Of a stretch of 64,000 nt of DNA, positions 24,426 to 31,980 are shown in pieces. This stretch comes from Actinomycetota bacterium. GTDB lineage: Bacteria > Actinomycetota > Thermoleophilia > Gaiellales > Gaiellaceae. A model generated the notes under the pieces. That model did not search any database. It saw only the letters and a program-made list of their open reading frames with translations, and was not told where the DNA came from. The DNA lies in the NCBI GenBank assembly GCA_003162055.1, contig PMNA01000005.1:1-64000 (forward strand), read 5' to 3'. The translations under genes and the position numbers were made by a program. The stretch's first letter is position 1. Every line of letters starts with the position of its first letter.

Positions 24426-25442
24426 TCATGGCGTCCAAGGACCATCGACGGATACGCTGGCCGATGCCACATTGGGAAATGGGATCGAGCTGACACCAAT
24501 CTCTATATCGAAGCCGATGCTAGTTCCCGCCGGTACGTCCGCATCCGGATAGGTGATATCGCCGCCGACTATTTTCCCTGAGGCATCAAAGACCACTGCC
24601 GAGATCTCCGTCGTCAGCGAGACGACTGCCCCGGTGGTGTTCGACAGTTCCCCGACAACATGCAGCCCATTGAACCCGTTGTCCTGAGAGAAGGCGACAT
24701 TAGTGATCGAGGGGAGTGCAACACTCTTGTACACGCTCTGCCCGGTCTGGACGATGAGTTGGAGCGCCGTGACCGTTCCGGGGCGCGATGGCCAGGCGTC
24801 GTCACCAAGGTAGAAGTGGGAACTCGGGTTAATAACATGGATGTACTCAGTGTCTGTGCCGAGGATCAGGTTCGAGGCGTCGAGCATGTTGACGGTGACG
24901 GTCGTATCGGCGGCGGCGGCATCGGGGGAGGTGTTCTCTAGCACTGCTCCCCACGACACGTCGGTCTCGCCCGTCGCGTACGGGTCGGCGACGGCCGTGA
25001 AGCCATCCTGGTCAACAACGATTTTCGCCGGCTCGGGGACGGGCGCCGCAGCAACGACCTTGAAGCCGAGGAGCGTCCTGCCCGAGTCGGCGGAGAGCTT
25101 GAGCCGATAACTACCAACCTTGATCGACTTACCGGCGAAGACCTTCTTGACGGTCGTCGATTTGGAGCCCTTGAAGCTTCCGTTCTTCTTGACGCTCTTG
25201 ACCGTCTGCCACTTGGAGCCCTTCTTGAAGCTGAGCAGGTAGGAAAACCGCGTGCTCTTTGCCGAGAACTTGTAGATGAGCTTGACGGAGCCTGCCTGCG
25301 AACTCTTGAAGCTCGTCTTCGTTAGGTGGGCGGAGATCCTCGCTGCGGAGGCTTTGCTAGAGGTAGCGCCAGCGAGACTGCAGGTACCAACAAGCGCCAG
25401 GGCGCAGATCGAGCCGACGAGGAAGCGCGAGAGGAATCCCAC
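24426..25442 (-). CDS. Secreted protein, shared N-domain, C-domain type 1
   Basis: The 338-residue product has a signal peptide (FLVGSICALALVGTCSLAGA, cleavage near residue 26) and a Lys/Ser-rich beta domain (about 30-130: AHLTKTSFKSSQAGSVKLIY, FKKGSKWQTVKSVKK). The C-terminal domain (about 135-338) has an Ig/fibronectin-like look (VSWGAVLENTSPDA, VPAGTSIGFDIEIG). The N-terminal 130 residues and their DNA are nearly the same as in the gene at 29627-30661, but the C-terminal halves are unrelated. The GTG at 25442 was used. An extracellular, possibly surface-associated role is inferred; I do not know its function. Confidence 0.7.
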   Translation of the reverse strand: MGFLSRFLVGSICALALVGTCSLAGATSSKASAARISAHLTKTSFKSSQAGSVKLIYKFSAKSTRFSYLLSFKKGSKWQTVKSVKKNGSFKGSKSTTVKKVFAGKSIKVGSYRLKLSADSGRTLLGFKVVAAAPVPEPAKIVVDQDGFTAVADPYATGETDVSWGAVLENTSPDAAAADTTVTVNMLDASNLILGTDTEYIHVINPSSHFYLGDDAWPSRPGTVTALQLIVQTGQSVYKSVALPSITNVAFSQDNGFNGLHVVGELSNTTGAVVSLTTEISAVVFDASGKIVGGDITYPDADVPAGTSIGFDIEIGVSSIPFPNVASASVSVDGPWTP

Positions 25443-25650
25443 CCGCCTAGCCTACGCCTGTCCGCTTCGGCCATCTAGGCAGAGAGCACGGGAAGCCCTA
25501 GGCTCTCGCTCAGGCCGACCCGGAAGCACCCTCGCTAGCAGGTGCTCGTCCGTCTCGGTCAAGGCCGCGAAGAGGGCTCCGACGGGAGCCCTCTTTCGTT
25601 TCTTTGGGAGAAGGAGTAGACAAGAGGCAACGGTTTTCCCGCGGAGGAGG
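25060..25650 (+). repeat. Duplicated module, copy 1
   Basis: This stretch is repeated in direct orientation at about 30280-30870. It spans the first about 130 codons of the minus-strand secreted gene, the intergenic structured element, and the GGAGGTATC ribosome-site region before the plus-strand gene. Similarity is high in the coding part and lower but clear between genes, where GCCTACGCCTGTCC, GGCCATCTAGGCA, CGACCCGGAAGC and GGCCGCGAAG are shared. Boundaries are estimated by eye. Confidence 0.75.
25525..25605 (+). ncRNA. Putative structured RNA with terminator, copy 1
   Basis: Two hairpins are visible. The first is AGCACC (25525-25530) with GGTGCT (25541-25546); the second is a 10-bp stem AGAGGGCTCC (25571-25580) with GGAGCCCTCT (25585-25594) closed by GACG and followed by TTCGTTTCTTT, an intrinsic-terminator form on the plus strand. 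In copy 2 (30744-30825) both stems are kept by paired changes. It lies about 60 bases upstream of the plus-strand gene at 25656, so it could be a cis-acting leader/attenuator or the 3' end of a small RNA. The upstream limit may reach about 25455. Confidence 0.55.
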
Positions 25651-25655
25651 TATCG

Positions 25656-25994
25656 ATGCGTCGTGTCGTTCTAATCGTCGCTGTCGCTCTGGCGCTCGTA
25701 GTAACGGCGGCAGCTTCAGCGAGCGTTCGTCTTGTCTCTAAAACATCGTCAGTCAAAGCGGGCGCGAAGGCGACACTGACTGTCAAGGTGAGCCCGTCTC
25801 AGCGTTGCTCGATCAGCGTCTACTACAAGACTGTCGTATCGAAGGCGAAAGGTCTGAACAAGAAAACGCCGAAAGGCGGGCGCGTTACTTGGACGTGGAA
25901 TGTCGGAAGCAACACGACCTCAGGGCGGCACCGTATCGTCGTTTCGTGCGGCTCGGCCGGGAAGCTGAACACTTCGTTCGTCACGACGCGATAA
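25656..25994 (+). CDS. Small secreted beta-rich protein
   Basis: The 112-residue product begins with a signal peptide (MRRVVLIVAVALALVVTAAASASV, cleavage after ASA near residue 22). The mature part has alternating hydrophobic residues typical of an Ig-like beta sandwich (SSVKAGAKATLTVKVSPSQ, GRVTWTWNVGSNTTSGRHRI), with two cysteines that could form a disulfide. The ATG at 25656 follows a strong GGAGGAGG ribosome site. It is preceded by the terminator-like RNA element and followed 13 bases later by the secreted nuclease gene, so the two may form an operon. No specific function is known. Confidence 0.72.
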   Translation: MRRVVLIVAVALALVVTAAASASVRLVSKTSSVKAGAKATLTVKVSPSQRCSISVYYKTVVSKAKGLNKKTPKGGRVTWTWNVGSNTTSGRHRIVVSCGSAGKLNTSFVTTR

Positions 25995-26007
25995 ATCGGG
26001 AGGGTTC

Positions 26008-26700
26008 GTGGTGAGACGTTGGTACGCGATGATCGCCGTTGCCCTGACGTTCGGGCTAGCGGTCGCGATTTCAAGCGCTAGTTCGGCACCGCCAGGCGCG
26101 ACCGCCCGCTGTTACGACGGCACCTACAGCTACTCGCAGCACCGACAGGGAACTTGTTCTCACCACGGCGGCGTCGCCGTTTGGCTGAACGGAGGCTCGA
26201 CCGCGACCAAGAAGAGTTCCGGCGCAAGCGCCGGGACAGTCGATGTCGGCAAGACGGTGCTGCTCAAGAAGCGGTCAAAGACCTCGGGTTGCAAACTCGG
26301 GCCGAACCCTGACCGGCGCTGCTCGCCCGGCGCCTACTACTCAAAGCTCACGAAGGCCGTTATCTGCTCTTCGAGCTTCCACACGGGCTCGATCCGGAAC
26401 GTCCCGCAGTCTGAGAAATACGCCGTCGAAACGGAGTACGGGATGGCAGAGAAGCTCTACGGCCGCACGCTAGAGATCGACCACATCATCTCGCTCGAGC
26501 TCGGTGGCTCTAACGACATCGCGAACCTGTACCCGGAGAGAGCGAGCCCCGCTCCCGGCTACCACGTGAAAGACAAGCTAGAGAACAAGCTCCACAGCCT
26601 CGTTTGCTCAGGGCAGATGACCCTCAGTAGCGCCCGCGTCGGGATCGCTTCGAACTGGCAGAAGCTCTACCGCACGGTGTACGGGACGGCTCCCGCTTAG
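26008..26700 (+). CDS. Secreted HNH nuclease with DUF3761-like domain
   Basis: The 230-residue product has a signal peptide (about 1-27), then a DUF3761-like motif (ARCYDGTYSYSQHRQGTCSHHGGVAVWL, shortened here to CYDGTYSYSQHRQGTCSHHG), a linker, and a C-terminal HNH-type nuclease signature, EIDHIISLELGGSNDIANL, giving His and Asn ligands for a beta-beta-alpha metal site. Extracellular nucleic-acid degradation is the likely activity. GTG at 26008 follows a GGGAGGG ribosome site. It runs in the same direction as the preceding secreted gene and its stop overlaps that of the convergent HEPN-like gene by 4 bases. Confidence 0.78.
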   Translation: MVRRWYAMIAVALTFGLAVAISSASSAPPGATARCYDGTYSYSQHRQGTCSHHGGVAVWLNGGSTATKKSSGASAGTVDVGKTVLLKKRSKTSGCKLGPNPDRRCSPGAYYSKLTKAVICSSSFHTGSIRNVPQSEKYAVETEYGMAEKLYGRTLEIDHIISLELGGSNDIANLYPERASPAPGYHVKDKLENKLHSLVCSGQMTLSSARVGIASNWQKLYRTVYGTAPA

Positions 26701-27506
26701 TGGTCGTTTGTTACAACGGCGTACGGGTATTTTTCGCGGATCGCAGCTCCGGCGAGCGTGTGCAGCAGAGTCGATTCCATATCGAGACGCATACGATCGT
26801 AGGCCTCGTCAGGGTCGATGGTGGTTTTTCCGCGCCGACGTAGAACATGGGCGATTGCGTGCCGCGAGTCATCCCGCAGAGCCTTGGCCAGGTTTTTCGG
26901 GAATAGGTAGTGATCATTCCAAGCAGCGGCAAACCGTGGCGCGGCCGCATTGAGGAAGCTGTCGCGAGCCGGAGAGTCCGATTCGGCGTCGAAGACGACG
27001 TCTAGGGAGTTCCAAAAAGCGAGGAACCGGTAGAACGGACTATCCGCGTTGAGCCCTTCTCGGAAGTAGGCAATTGCTAACCGGACGTTCTTCTCGGGGC
27101 GGAGAGAGATCTCCGAGTACGGTTCGCTAATCGTCCAGACCGCGTGAGTCCGTCGTTCCCGCCATATCGCCGGGTGATACGGATCTGTCTCCCCAGAGCC
27201 CCCGTAGCTCACGGCCTCAGCCGGCTGGTCGTGGTGAAACGCTAGCGCTGAGAGAAATCGTTGAAGATCGGTTGCGACGGCGCTCTCGTCACTCTCATCC
27301 TCTAGAACGGTAGTGACGGACGGCCCATCCTCCTCGTGACCGAAGATCGGATCATCTCGCGGTTCGAAGACATGCCAGACGAAGAGACGCCCCTCGAACT
27401 TGATCCCCACAGTCTCAGGGGGTTGTTTGAGACATTCGGTAGATAGCCGCCCCACACTGCGCCGAAAGGCGATTGGGGATCGAACGGCCGCTTCGAACCG
27501 CGCCAT
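26697..27506 (-). CDS. HEPN-like protein with RHAIAH motif
   Basis: The 269-residue product has a helical C-terminal region with RFLAFWNSLDVVFDAES, NDHYLFPKNLAKALRDDS and RHAIAHV. The R-x4-H pattern is the catalytic signature of HEPN-fold ribonucleases, and its placement after two long helices fits. The N-terminal half is beta-rich and unknown. HEPN proteins of this form are often toxins, defence effectors or RNA-processing enzymes. The ATG at 27506 was used. A small gene ends 10 bases upstream, so the two form a likely operon of toxin-antitoxin-like layout; which partner would neutralise it is not clear. Confidence 0.6.
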   Translation of the reverse strand: MARFEAAVRSPIAFRRSVGRLSTECLKQPPETVGIKFEGRLFVWHVFEPRDDPIFGHEEDGPSVTTVLEDESDESAVATDLQRFLSALAFHHDQPAEAVSYGGSGETDPYHPAIWRERRTHAVWTISEPYSEISLRPEKNVRLAIAYFREGLNADSPFYRFLAFWNSLDVVFDAESDSPARDSFLNAAAPRFAAAWNDHYLFPKNLAKALRDDSRHAIAHVLRRRGKTTIDPDEAYDRMRLDMESTLLHTLAGAAIREKYPYAVVTNDH

Positions 27507-27516
27507 CTATCTGCGC

Positions 27517-27768
27517 TCAATCGCCGGACTCTCGAACCGCCTCGTCACGATTGACGATGAGCCTGCGTGGCAGCGATTTGTCGGACAAACACGGCCGTAG
27601 CGCCTTCAGAGCTACGCGCGCCGACCCCGGACGACCTCCGGCAGCAAATTCAACGGTCGTCTCCGTTCGTTGAGTTCCGCGAGTGAGGATGAATGCTCTT
27701 GCGTATGCGCGGTCGCTTCCTGGCACAGGCGCGCAGTCCCACGCCTTTTCGATCTTCCACGGTTCCAT
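27517..27768 (-). CDS. Small protein upstream of the HEPN-like gene
   Basis: The 83-residue product (start ATG 27768; a longer frame to 27819 is possible) contains AYARAFILTRGTQRTETTVEFAAGG and a basic ALKALRPCLSDKSLPRRLIV segment. It is a short alpha/beta protein without a recognised family. It is 10 bases upstream of the HEPN-like gene on the same strand and is probably cotranscribed, so an antitoxin or partner role is possible but unproven. Length and arrangement are compatible with a HEPN/MNT-type or novel pair, although no nucleotidyltransferase motif is seen. Confidence 0.5.
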   Translation of the reverse strand: MEPWKIEKAWDCAPVPGSDRAYARAFILTRGTQRTETTVEFAAGGRPGSARVALKALRPCLSDKSLPRRLIVNRDEAVRESGD

Positions 27769-28331
27769 GTCGTAAGCGTACGGCTCCGCCTGGACGGGAG
27801 TGTGCGGAACGGCTCCCATTGGCTAGGTACTCGCGCCTGTCGCGAGGGTGTCGTAGACGAATTGAGCGCCCCGGTTCAGGGGTGCTGGAAGCGGCGGTTG
27901 CAGCGCTCCGGGCCGGGCTATAGAAGAAAGCCGCCTGACTCTCGCGCGATGGGGGGCTGGCATTTGATCCAGACTCCTCGATAGATAGGACCGTTGGCCC
28001 TGCGCCAGTCTGCGGGGGTACCCACCCCTCCCGGTCTCGGGTTCGGGATCTCGCATCAAGGCAACGAGAGCCTCATAAACCCTCCGGTTAGGCACTCCTC
28101 GTGCCTGCCGATCAAGGGATGTAACTCACCTACATCCCGTGCCAACAGCAACCCAGCAGGTTACGTACTACCTGCATATCAGCATGTTTTAGGAAGGGGA
28201 GGGGATTCATAGTCCCCATCCCATAACGCCCGCGCACACGATCGCTTTACTTTCTGAAGCCGCTAGAGCACCACTTGAAGCCGCCGCGGCGTCGGGTCGG
28301 TAGCAGTCAAAGGCGCTGTGTGGGGGCCGGC
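27769..28331. other. Intergenic region with hairpin array
   Basis: About 560 bases without a supported gene. Its right half (28049-28222) is packed with perfect hairpins, listed separately. A further GGGGT/ACCCC stem lies at 28015-28028. The region separates the HEPN-like operon from the alpha/beta hydrolase gene. Confidence 0.55.
28049..28222. repeat. Array of six consecutive hairpins
   Basis: In 174 bases I find six adjacent stems: TCTCG/CGAGA (28049-28069); AACC-CTCC-GGTT (28078-28089); AGGCAC-TCCTC-GTGCCT (28090-28106); GGGATGTA-ACTCACC-TACATCCC (28116-28138); GCAGGT/ACCTGC with an 8-base loop (28156-28175); and a 9-pair stem with one mismatch around GGGGA/TCCCC (28196-28222). All but the last are perfect. 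On the minus strand three loops read GGAG, GAGGA and GGTGAGT. This suggests a structured RNA or a single-stranded-DNA element; no known family was recognised. Confidence 0.55.
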
Positions 28332-29051
28332 TCAGCTGGTTGCCGTTACCCGGTCGAGCAGTGCGGCGAGCGCGGCGTGAGCGGCGGCCGGCTGCTCTTG
28401 CGGGAGCATGTGGCCGGCGCGATCGACGAGAGTCAGGACAGCGCCGGGGATCGCGTCAGCGGTCTCGGCGGCGTTGTCGGGGGTGATGAGCCGGTCTCCC
28501 GTGCCGTGGATGACGGCGGTGGGGCAGGTGATCGCGACCAGCCCGGGGCGTGAGTCTGGTCGCGCCATCACGGCGTCGAGCTGGGACACGAACGCCTCCG
28601 CGCCGACCTCTTGGGCCATCAGCCGCCACCCCGCCCGCAGTTGTTCGTCTGCCGCGTTGGCCGGGTCGGGAAGGACCGGGAAGACAGCCTCAACCAGCTC
28701 GTCGAACCGGCCGTCGAGCACGGCCTGCCGTTGGCGTTGCCGGTTCTCGAGTTGTTCGGCTGAGTCGGGTCGCGCGGAGGTGCTGATCAATGCCAGCCCA
28801 CTGACCCGTTCGGGCGCCTGGCGCATGACCTCGTGGGCGACGTAACCGCCCATGCTCAGCCCGACGAGCACGAACCGTTCCGGCGCGTCGTAGAGTAGCC
28901 GGGCTGCCATGCCGTGGATCGTGTCGTCACGGCGACTGTCGGCCACCGTCACCGCGCCGTACGCCCAGGCGGTGGGCAGCACGGGGTCGTAGAGCCGCGC
29001 CGAGCAGAGCAGTCCGGGAATGAAGACGGTGTGCAGTCCGGGGGTCGCCAT
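28332..29051 (-). CDS. Alpha/beta-hydrolase
   Basis: The 239-residue product is an alpha/beta-hydrolase-fold enzyme: HTVFIPGLLCSARLYDPVL gives the oxyanion-loop region, FVLVGLSMGGYVAHEVM the nucleophile elbow (G-L-S-M-G, catalytic Ser), HGTGDRLITPDN the acid region (Asp), and DRAGHMLPQEQP the catalytic His. The family hydrolyses esters, lactones or similar substrates; the specific substrate is not evident. The ATG at 29051 was chosen over a GTG at 29063. It stands alone between the hairpin array and a small plus-strand gene. Confidence 0.85.
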   Translation of the reverse strand: MATPGLHTVFIPGLLCSARLYDPVLPTAWAYGAVTVADSRRDDTIHGMAARLLYDAPERFVLVGLSMGGYVAHEVMRQAPERVSGLALISTSARPDSAEQLENRQRQRQAVLDGRFDELVEAVFPVLPDPANAADEQLRAGWRLMAQEVGAEAFVSQLDAVMARPDSRPGLVAITCPTAVIHGTGDRLITPDNAAETADAIPGAVLTLVDRAGHMLPQEQPAAAHAALAALLDRVTATS

Positions 29052-29276
29052 GATCCCCAACACTAGCGGGACATTCCTGGCTACGTCAGCCTTCGGAGAG
29101 AAACGTGCAGGTCACGAACTGATGCCTCATCGCGCAACGGCGATTCTGAGGTAACACCTAACACGCAGTTTTCTATCGGCGCAGATTTAGCGCAATAACT
29201 TGCGGCGATTTCTCTCGATTCTCGGCGTAGTGTCGGTGGCGTACTTAGAGGCACACCGCCAATCGAAAGGGAAACG

Positions 29277-29567
29277 ATGCGGACTTCTGCCAAAGCAATC
29301 CTCTCCATAGATCGCCTAGATTCAATAGACGACCGCCTCGCTTCGGTCGTAAGTGACCTTGATGAGATCGCTTCCGTGTTGGAGAGCAGCCGGACAGACG
29401 AAAGCGAGCAGCTCATTAACGAACTCGCGGCCGACCGAGACGCGATCTCCCGGCTTGTCACGTTCGTGTGCGACGTAGAGACAATGGCCGCGTCCGTGCT
29501 GGCGTATTGCGCCCAGATCAAGTCCGTCTCGCTAGGGATCTACTCAGAGCTTCGAGACGCTGCCTAG
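29277..29567 (+). CDS. Small coiled-coil hypothetical protein
   Basis: The 96-residue product is predicted to be almost wholly helical with heptad-like hydrophobic spacing (IDRLDSIDDRLASVVSDLDE, then LINELAADRDAISRLV). The ATG at 29277 follows GAAAGGGAAACG, an acceptable ribosome site. The minus-strand frame over the same DNA is longer but Ser/Arg-rich and not credible. No family is recognised; a small structural or regulatory coiled-coil is plausible. Confidence 0.5.
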   Translation: MRTSAKAILSIDRLDSIDDRLASVVSDLDEIASVLESSRTDESEQLINELAADRDAISRLVTFVCDVETMAASVLAYCAQIKSVSLGIYSELRDAA

Positions 29568-29626
29568 GTCGGGCGCCTGCTCCCGGCATGGCGGCGAGAG
29601 TGAGCCGGACTGTCCTGAAGAGGCAT

Positions 29627-30661
29627 CTAGCCCGGCAGTGTCGGGGTGCGTACGCTAGACGGTAAGCGAGCCACTACGGCTGTTTGCGCCGAGATCGCAC
29701 TCGCATATTTAACGACAGAGCACTCAAAGTGATCGCAATAGAAGATGAACTTAGCCGTGACAACGACACGGATGGTGGAGCCGACATCTGCGAGAACGAG
29801 AGTGTAAGAGTTCGATGTTGCGCCCGGGATTTCCGAGCAGCTCACACCGAAGCTGTCACAGCGGCTCCACTGGTAGGCATACGAGAGAGGTGTGTAATAC
29901 CAGGAGCCGGTCGAAGAAGCGAGCGTCTGACCCTGAGTGGTGCTGCCCGAGATGATCGGAACGGTGTTCGGAATCGGCGGCACAATGGAGACGACCGCCG
30001 TATGGATCGAGGTGGCGATCGCCGAGCCATAGGAGTTCCGGGCCGTGACGACGAAGCGGATGGTGGAGCCAACGTCGGCAGCCTTGAGGATGTAGTGCCT
30101 TGAGATTGCAAGCGAGATGTCAGAGCAGGCCGCACCGGAGTGGTTACAGCGGCGCCAGTCGATAATGTGCGAAGTTGGCGAGTTGCTCCAAACGCCGATT
30201 ATGGCAGTGAGCTCCTGGCCCTCCGCAGTCGCGCCCAAGATGATCGGACGAGAGGTGTTAGTGGGCTTGTTGCCCACTTTGAAGCTGAGGAGCTTTCTCC
30301 CTCCGTCGGCGGAGAGCTCGAGCCGATAGCGACCGACCTTGACCGGCTTCCCCGCGAAGACCTTCCTGACGGTCATCGATTTGGAGCCCTTGAAGGTTCC
30401 TTTCTTCTTGACGCTCTTGACCGTCCGCCACTTGGGACCCTTCTTGAAGGTGAGCAGGTAGCCGAAGCTTTTGCTCGTAGCCGAGAAGCTGTAGATGAGC
30501 TTGACCGCGCCTGCCTGTGAACTCTTGAAGCTCGTCTTAGTCAGATGGGCAGAGATCCTGGCACTGGAGGCTTTGCTAGACGCAGCGCCAGCGAGACCGC
30601 CGGTGTCGACAAGCGCTAGGGCGCAAATCGAGCTGACGAGGAAGCGCGAGAGGAATCCCAC
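29627..30661 (-). CDS. Secreted protein, shared N-domain, two Ig-like repeats
   Basis: The 344-residue product has a signal peptide (GFLSRFLVSSICALALVDTG) and the same about 130-residue N-terminal domain as the gene at 24426-25442. Its C-terminus is different: two Ig-like repeats of the actinobacterial type, each with a G-x-W core, a W-R-R-C or W-S-R-C motif and A-D-V-G-S-T-I-R (about 140-230 and 235-325). Such repeats occur in extracellular adhesive or wall-associated proteins. The GTG at 30661 matches the paralogue's start. The pair is a clear case of domain exchange after duplication. Confidence 0.75.
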   Translation of the reverse strand: MGFLSRFLVSSICALALVDTGGLAGAASSKASSARISAHLTKTSFKSSQAGAVKLIYSFSATSKSFGYLLTFKKGPKWRTVKSVKKKGTFKGSKSMTVRKVFAGKPVKVGRYRLELSADGGRKLLSFKVGNKPTNTSRPIILGATAEGQELTAIIGVWSNSPTSHIIDWRRCNHSGAACSDISLAISRHYILKAADVGSTIRFVVTARNSYGSAIATSIHTAVVSIVPPIPNTVPIISGSTTQGQTLASSTGSWYYTPLSYAYQWSRCDSFGVSCSEIPGATSNSYTLVLADVGSTIRVVVTAKFIFYCDHFECSVVKYASAISAQTAVVARLPSSVRTPTLPG

Positions 30662-30870
30662 CCACACAGCCTACGCCTGTCCACTGAGGCCATCTAGGCA
30701 CGGAGCTGCCGATCGTCTAGCCTCGCCAGTAGGTCGACCCGGAAGCGCTCTAGCTAGCGAGCGCTCGACCGTCTTGGCTTAGGCCGCGAAGGGGACTCCG
30801 ACGGGAGTCTTCTTTCGTTTCTCAGGGAGACAGACTGGAACGAGGCTAGTTCCTGCTGGATATGGAGGTA
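30280..30870 (+). repeat. Duplicated module, copy 2
   Basis: This is the direct repeat of about 25060-25650, described there. In this copy GGAGGTATC (30864-30872) is not followed by a start codon at the right distance, so the downstream gene (ATG 30895) uses another site. Similarity ends on the left where the Ig-like repeats begin, giving the point of domain exchange near 30270-30290. Confidence 0.75.
30744..30825 (+). ncRNA. Putative structured RNA with terminator, copy 2
   Basis: The stems of copy 1 are kept: AGCGCTC (30744-30750) with GAGCGCT (30759-30765), and AGGGGACTCC (30790-30799) with GGAGTCTTCT (30804-30813), closed by GACG and followed by TTCGTTTCTC. Compared with copy 1, two pairs in the first stem change A-T to G-C and C-G to T-A, and one pair in the second changes G-C to A-T, while two others become G-U. 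All pairs are kept. The element lies about 80 bases upstream of the plus-strand gene at 30895. Confidence 0.55.
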
Positions 30871-30894
30871 TCCTCTCGTCGGAAGTGAGCGGAT

Positions 30895-31980
30895 ATGCAT
30901 GTGTGTCTTAGGCGCGGTCTGTCGGTCATCGCCGCCGTGTTCGTCGCGGCCATTGCCGCTCCGCAGGCGGTTGCGTCGTATGGGATAGTCGGCTTCTCTC
31001 CCGGCGACGGGGAGACAGTCACGACAAAGACTCCGACCTTCACGATCTCCACCGCCGGATTCGACGCGTCCTCCGCCGACGCGAATCCGTGGGTTGCGGT
31101 TTCGACGAGCTTCCAGGTCGGTACGGACGGGACGCTTGCGAACACCTTCGGGTGCTTGTTCGACGCGACGCCAACAGGGCCGAGCTCGAGCACATATGTG
31201 GCTGCTGCGGACGCGGTTAGTTGGACATATTGCTCGCTTAACTCTGGCGCTACGTACTATTGGCAGATCTGGTTCTACACGGCGAGTCCGAGTTCGGTAG
31301 ACACGCCACTAGTTACCTGTAGCGGCGCCACATGTCACACGAAAGTAATGACGCTCGTTGTGGCACAAACCGCGCCCGATTTCACCCTTGCCGCCGCGCC
31401 AGTTGATGCGACCGTGGATGCTCCGGGCTCAGCCTCCTACACGATTGCTGCCTGGGCGCTGAACGGTTTCGACAGTACGATCAACCTCACGGTGGCGGGT
31501 GTGCCAACCGGCGCATATTCCTCATGGTCGCCCGTGTCAGGCGGCCAGACACTCAATATCTCGGTGCCGCGCAACGCTGTTCGTGGCACGTACCCGCTGA
31601 CCGTCACCGGCAATGGTGGCGGTATCACGCACTCGGTGGGTCTATCGCTAACCATCGTTCCAGCGAAGCCCATAGTTGCCGCGCCGCCCGACGTAAAGCG
31701 GCCAACTGTGCGTGCGTTTCGCGCGACCGCGAAGCTGGGGAAGTTGGTGCGGCTCAAGTACTTCGTAAGCGACAACTCTGGTAGGGCGAAAGTGACGGTC
31801 AGTGTCTTTAAGGGGAAGAAGAGGATTGCTCGACACGTCTCCCAGCTGGGCTCGCTCCCCCGTCACCACTCGTACGCGTGGCGCGCGTCCAAGCGCGGCC
31901 GCTTCAAATTCTGTGTGATCGCCCGCGACGCAGCCGGAAACAAGAGCGCCATGAAGTGCGCCCGCGTGACCGTCAAGTAA
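30895..31980 (+). CDS. Secreted Ig/fibronectin-like protein
   Basis: The 361-residue product has a signal peptide (GLSVIAAVFVAAIAAPQAVA) and a mature region of beta domains. The first (about 30-165) starts with FSPGDGETVTTKTPTFTIS and contains a cysteine pair; the second (about 165-255) resembles a DUF11/Ig-like fold (ASYTIAAWALNGFDSTINLT); the third (about 265-361) is a basic fibronectin/Ig-like repeat ending FCVIARDAAGNKSAMKC. It is exported and probably wall- or matrix-associated. ATG 30895 has only a modest GGAAG ribosome site. It lies downstream of structured RNA copy 2, as the gene at 25656 lies after copy 1. Confidence 0.75.
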   Translation: MHVCLRRGLSVIAAVFVAAIAAPQAVASYGIVGFSPGDGETVTTKTPTFTISTAGFDASSADANPWVAVSTSFQVGTDGTLANTFGCLFDATPTGPSSSTYVAAADAVSWTYCSLNSGATYYWQIWFYTASPSSVDTPLVTCSGATCHTKVMTLVVAQTAPDFTLAAAPVDATVDAPGSASYTIAAWALNGFDSTINLTVAGVPTGAYSSWSPVSGGQTLNISVPRNAVRGTYPLTVTGNGGGITHSVGLSLTIVPAKPIVAAPPDVKRPTVRAFRATAKLGKLVRLKYFVSDNSGRAKVTVSVFKGKKRIARHVSQLGSLPRHHSYAWRASKRGRFKFCVIARDAAGNKSAMKCARVTVK

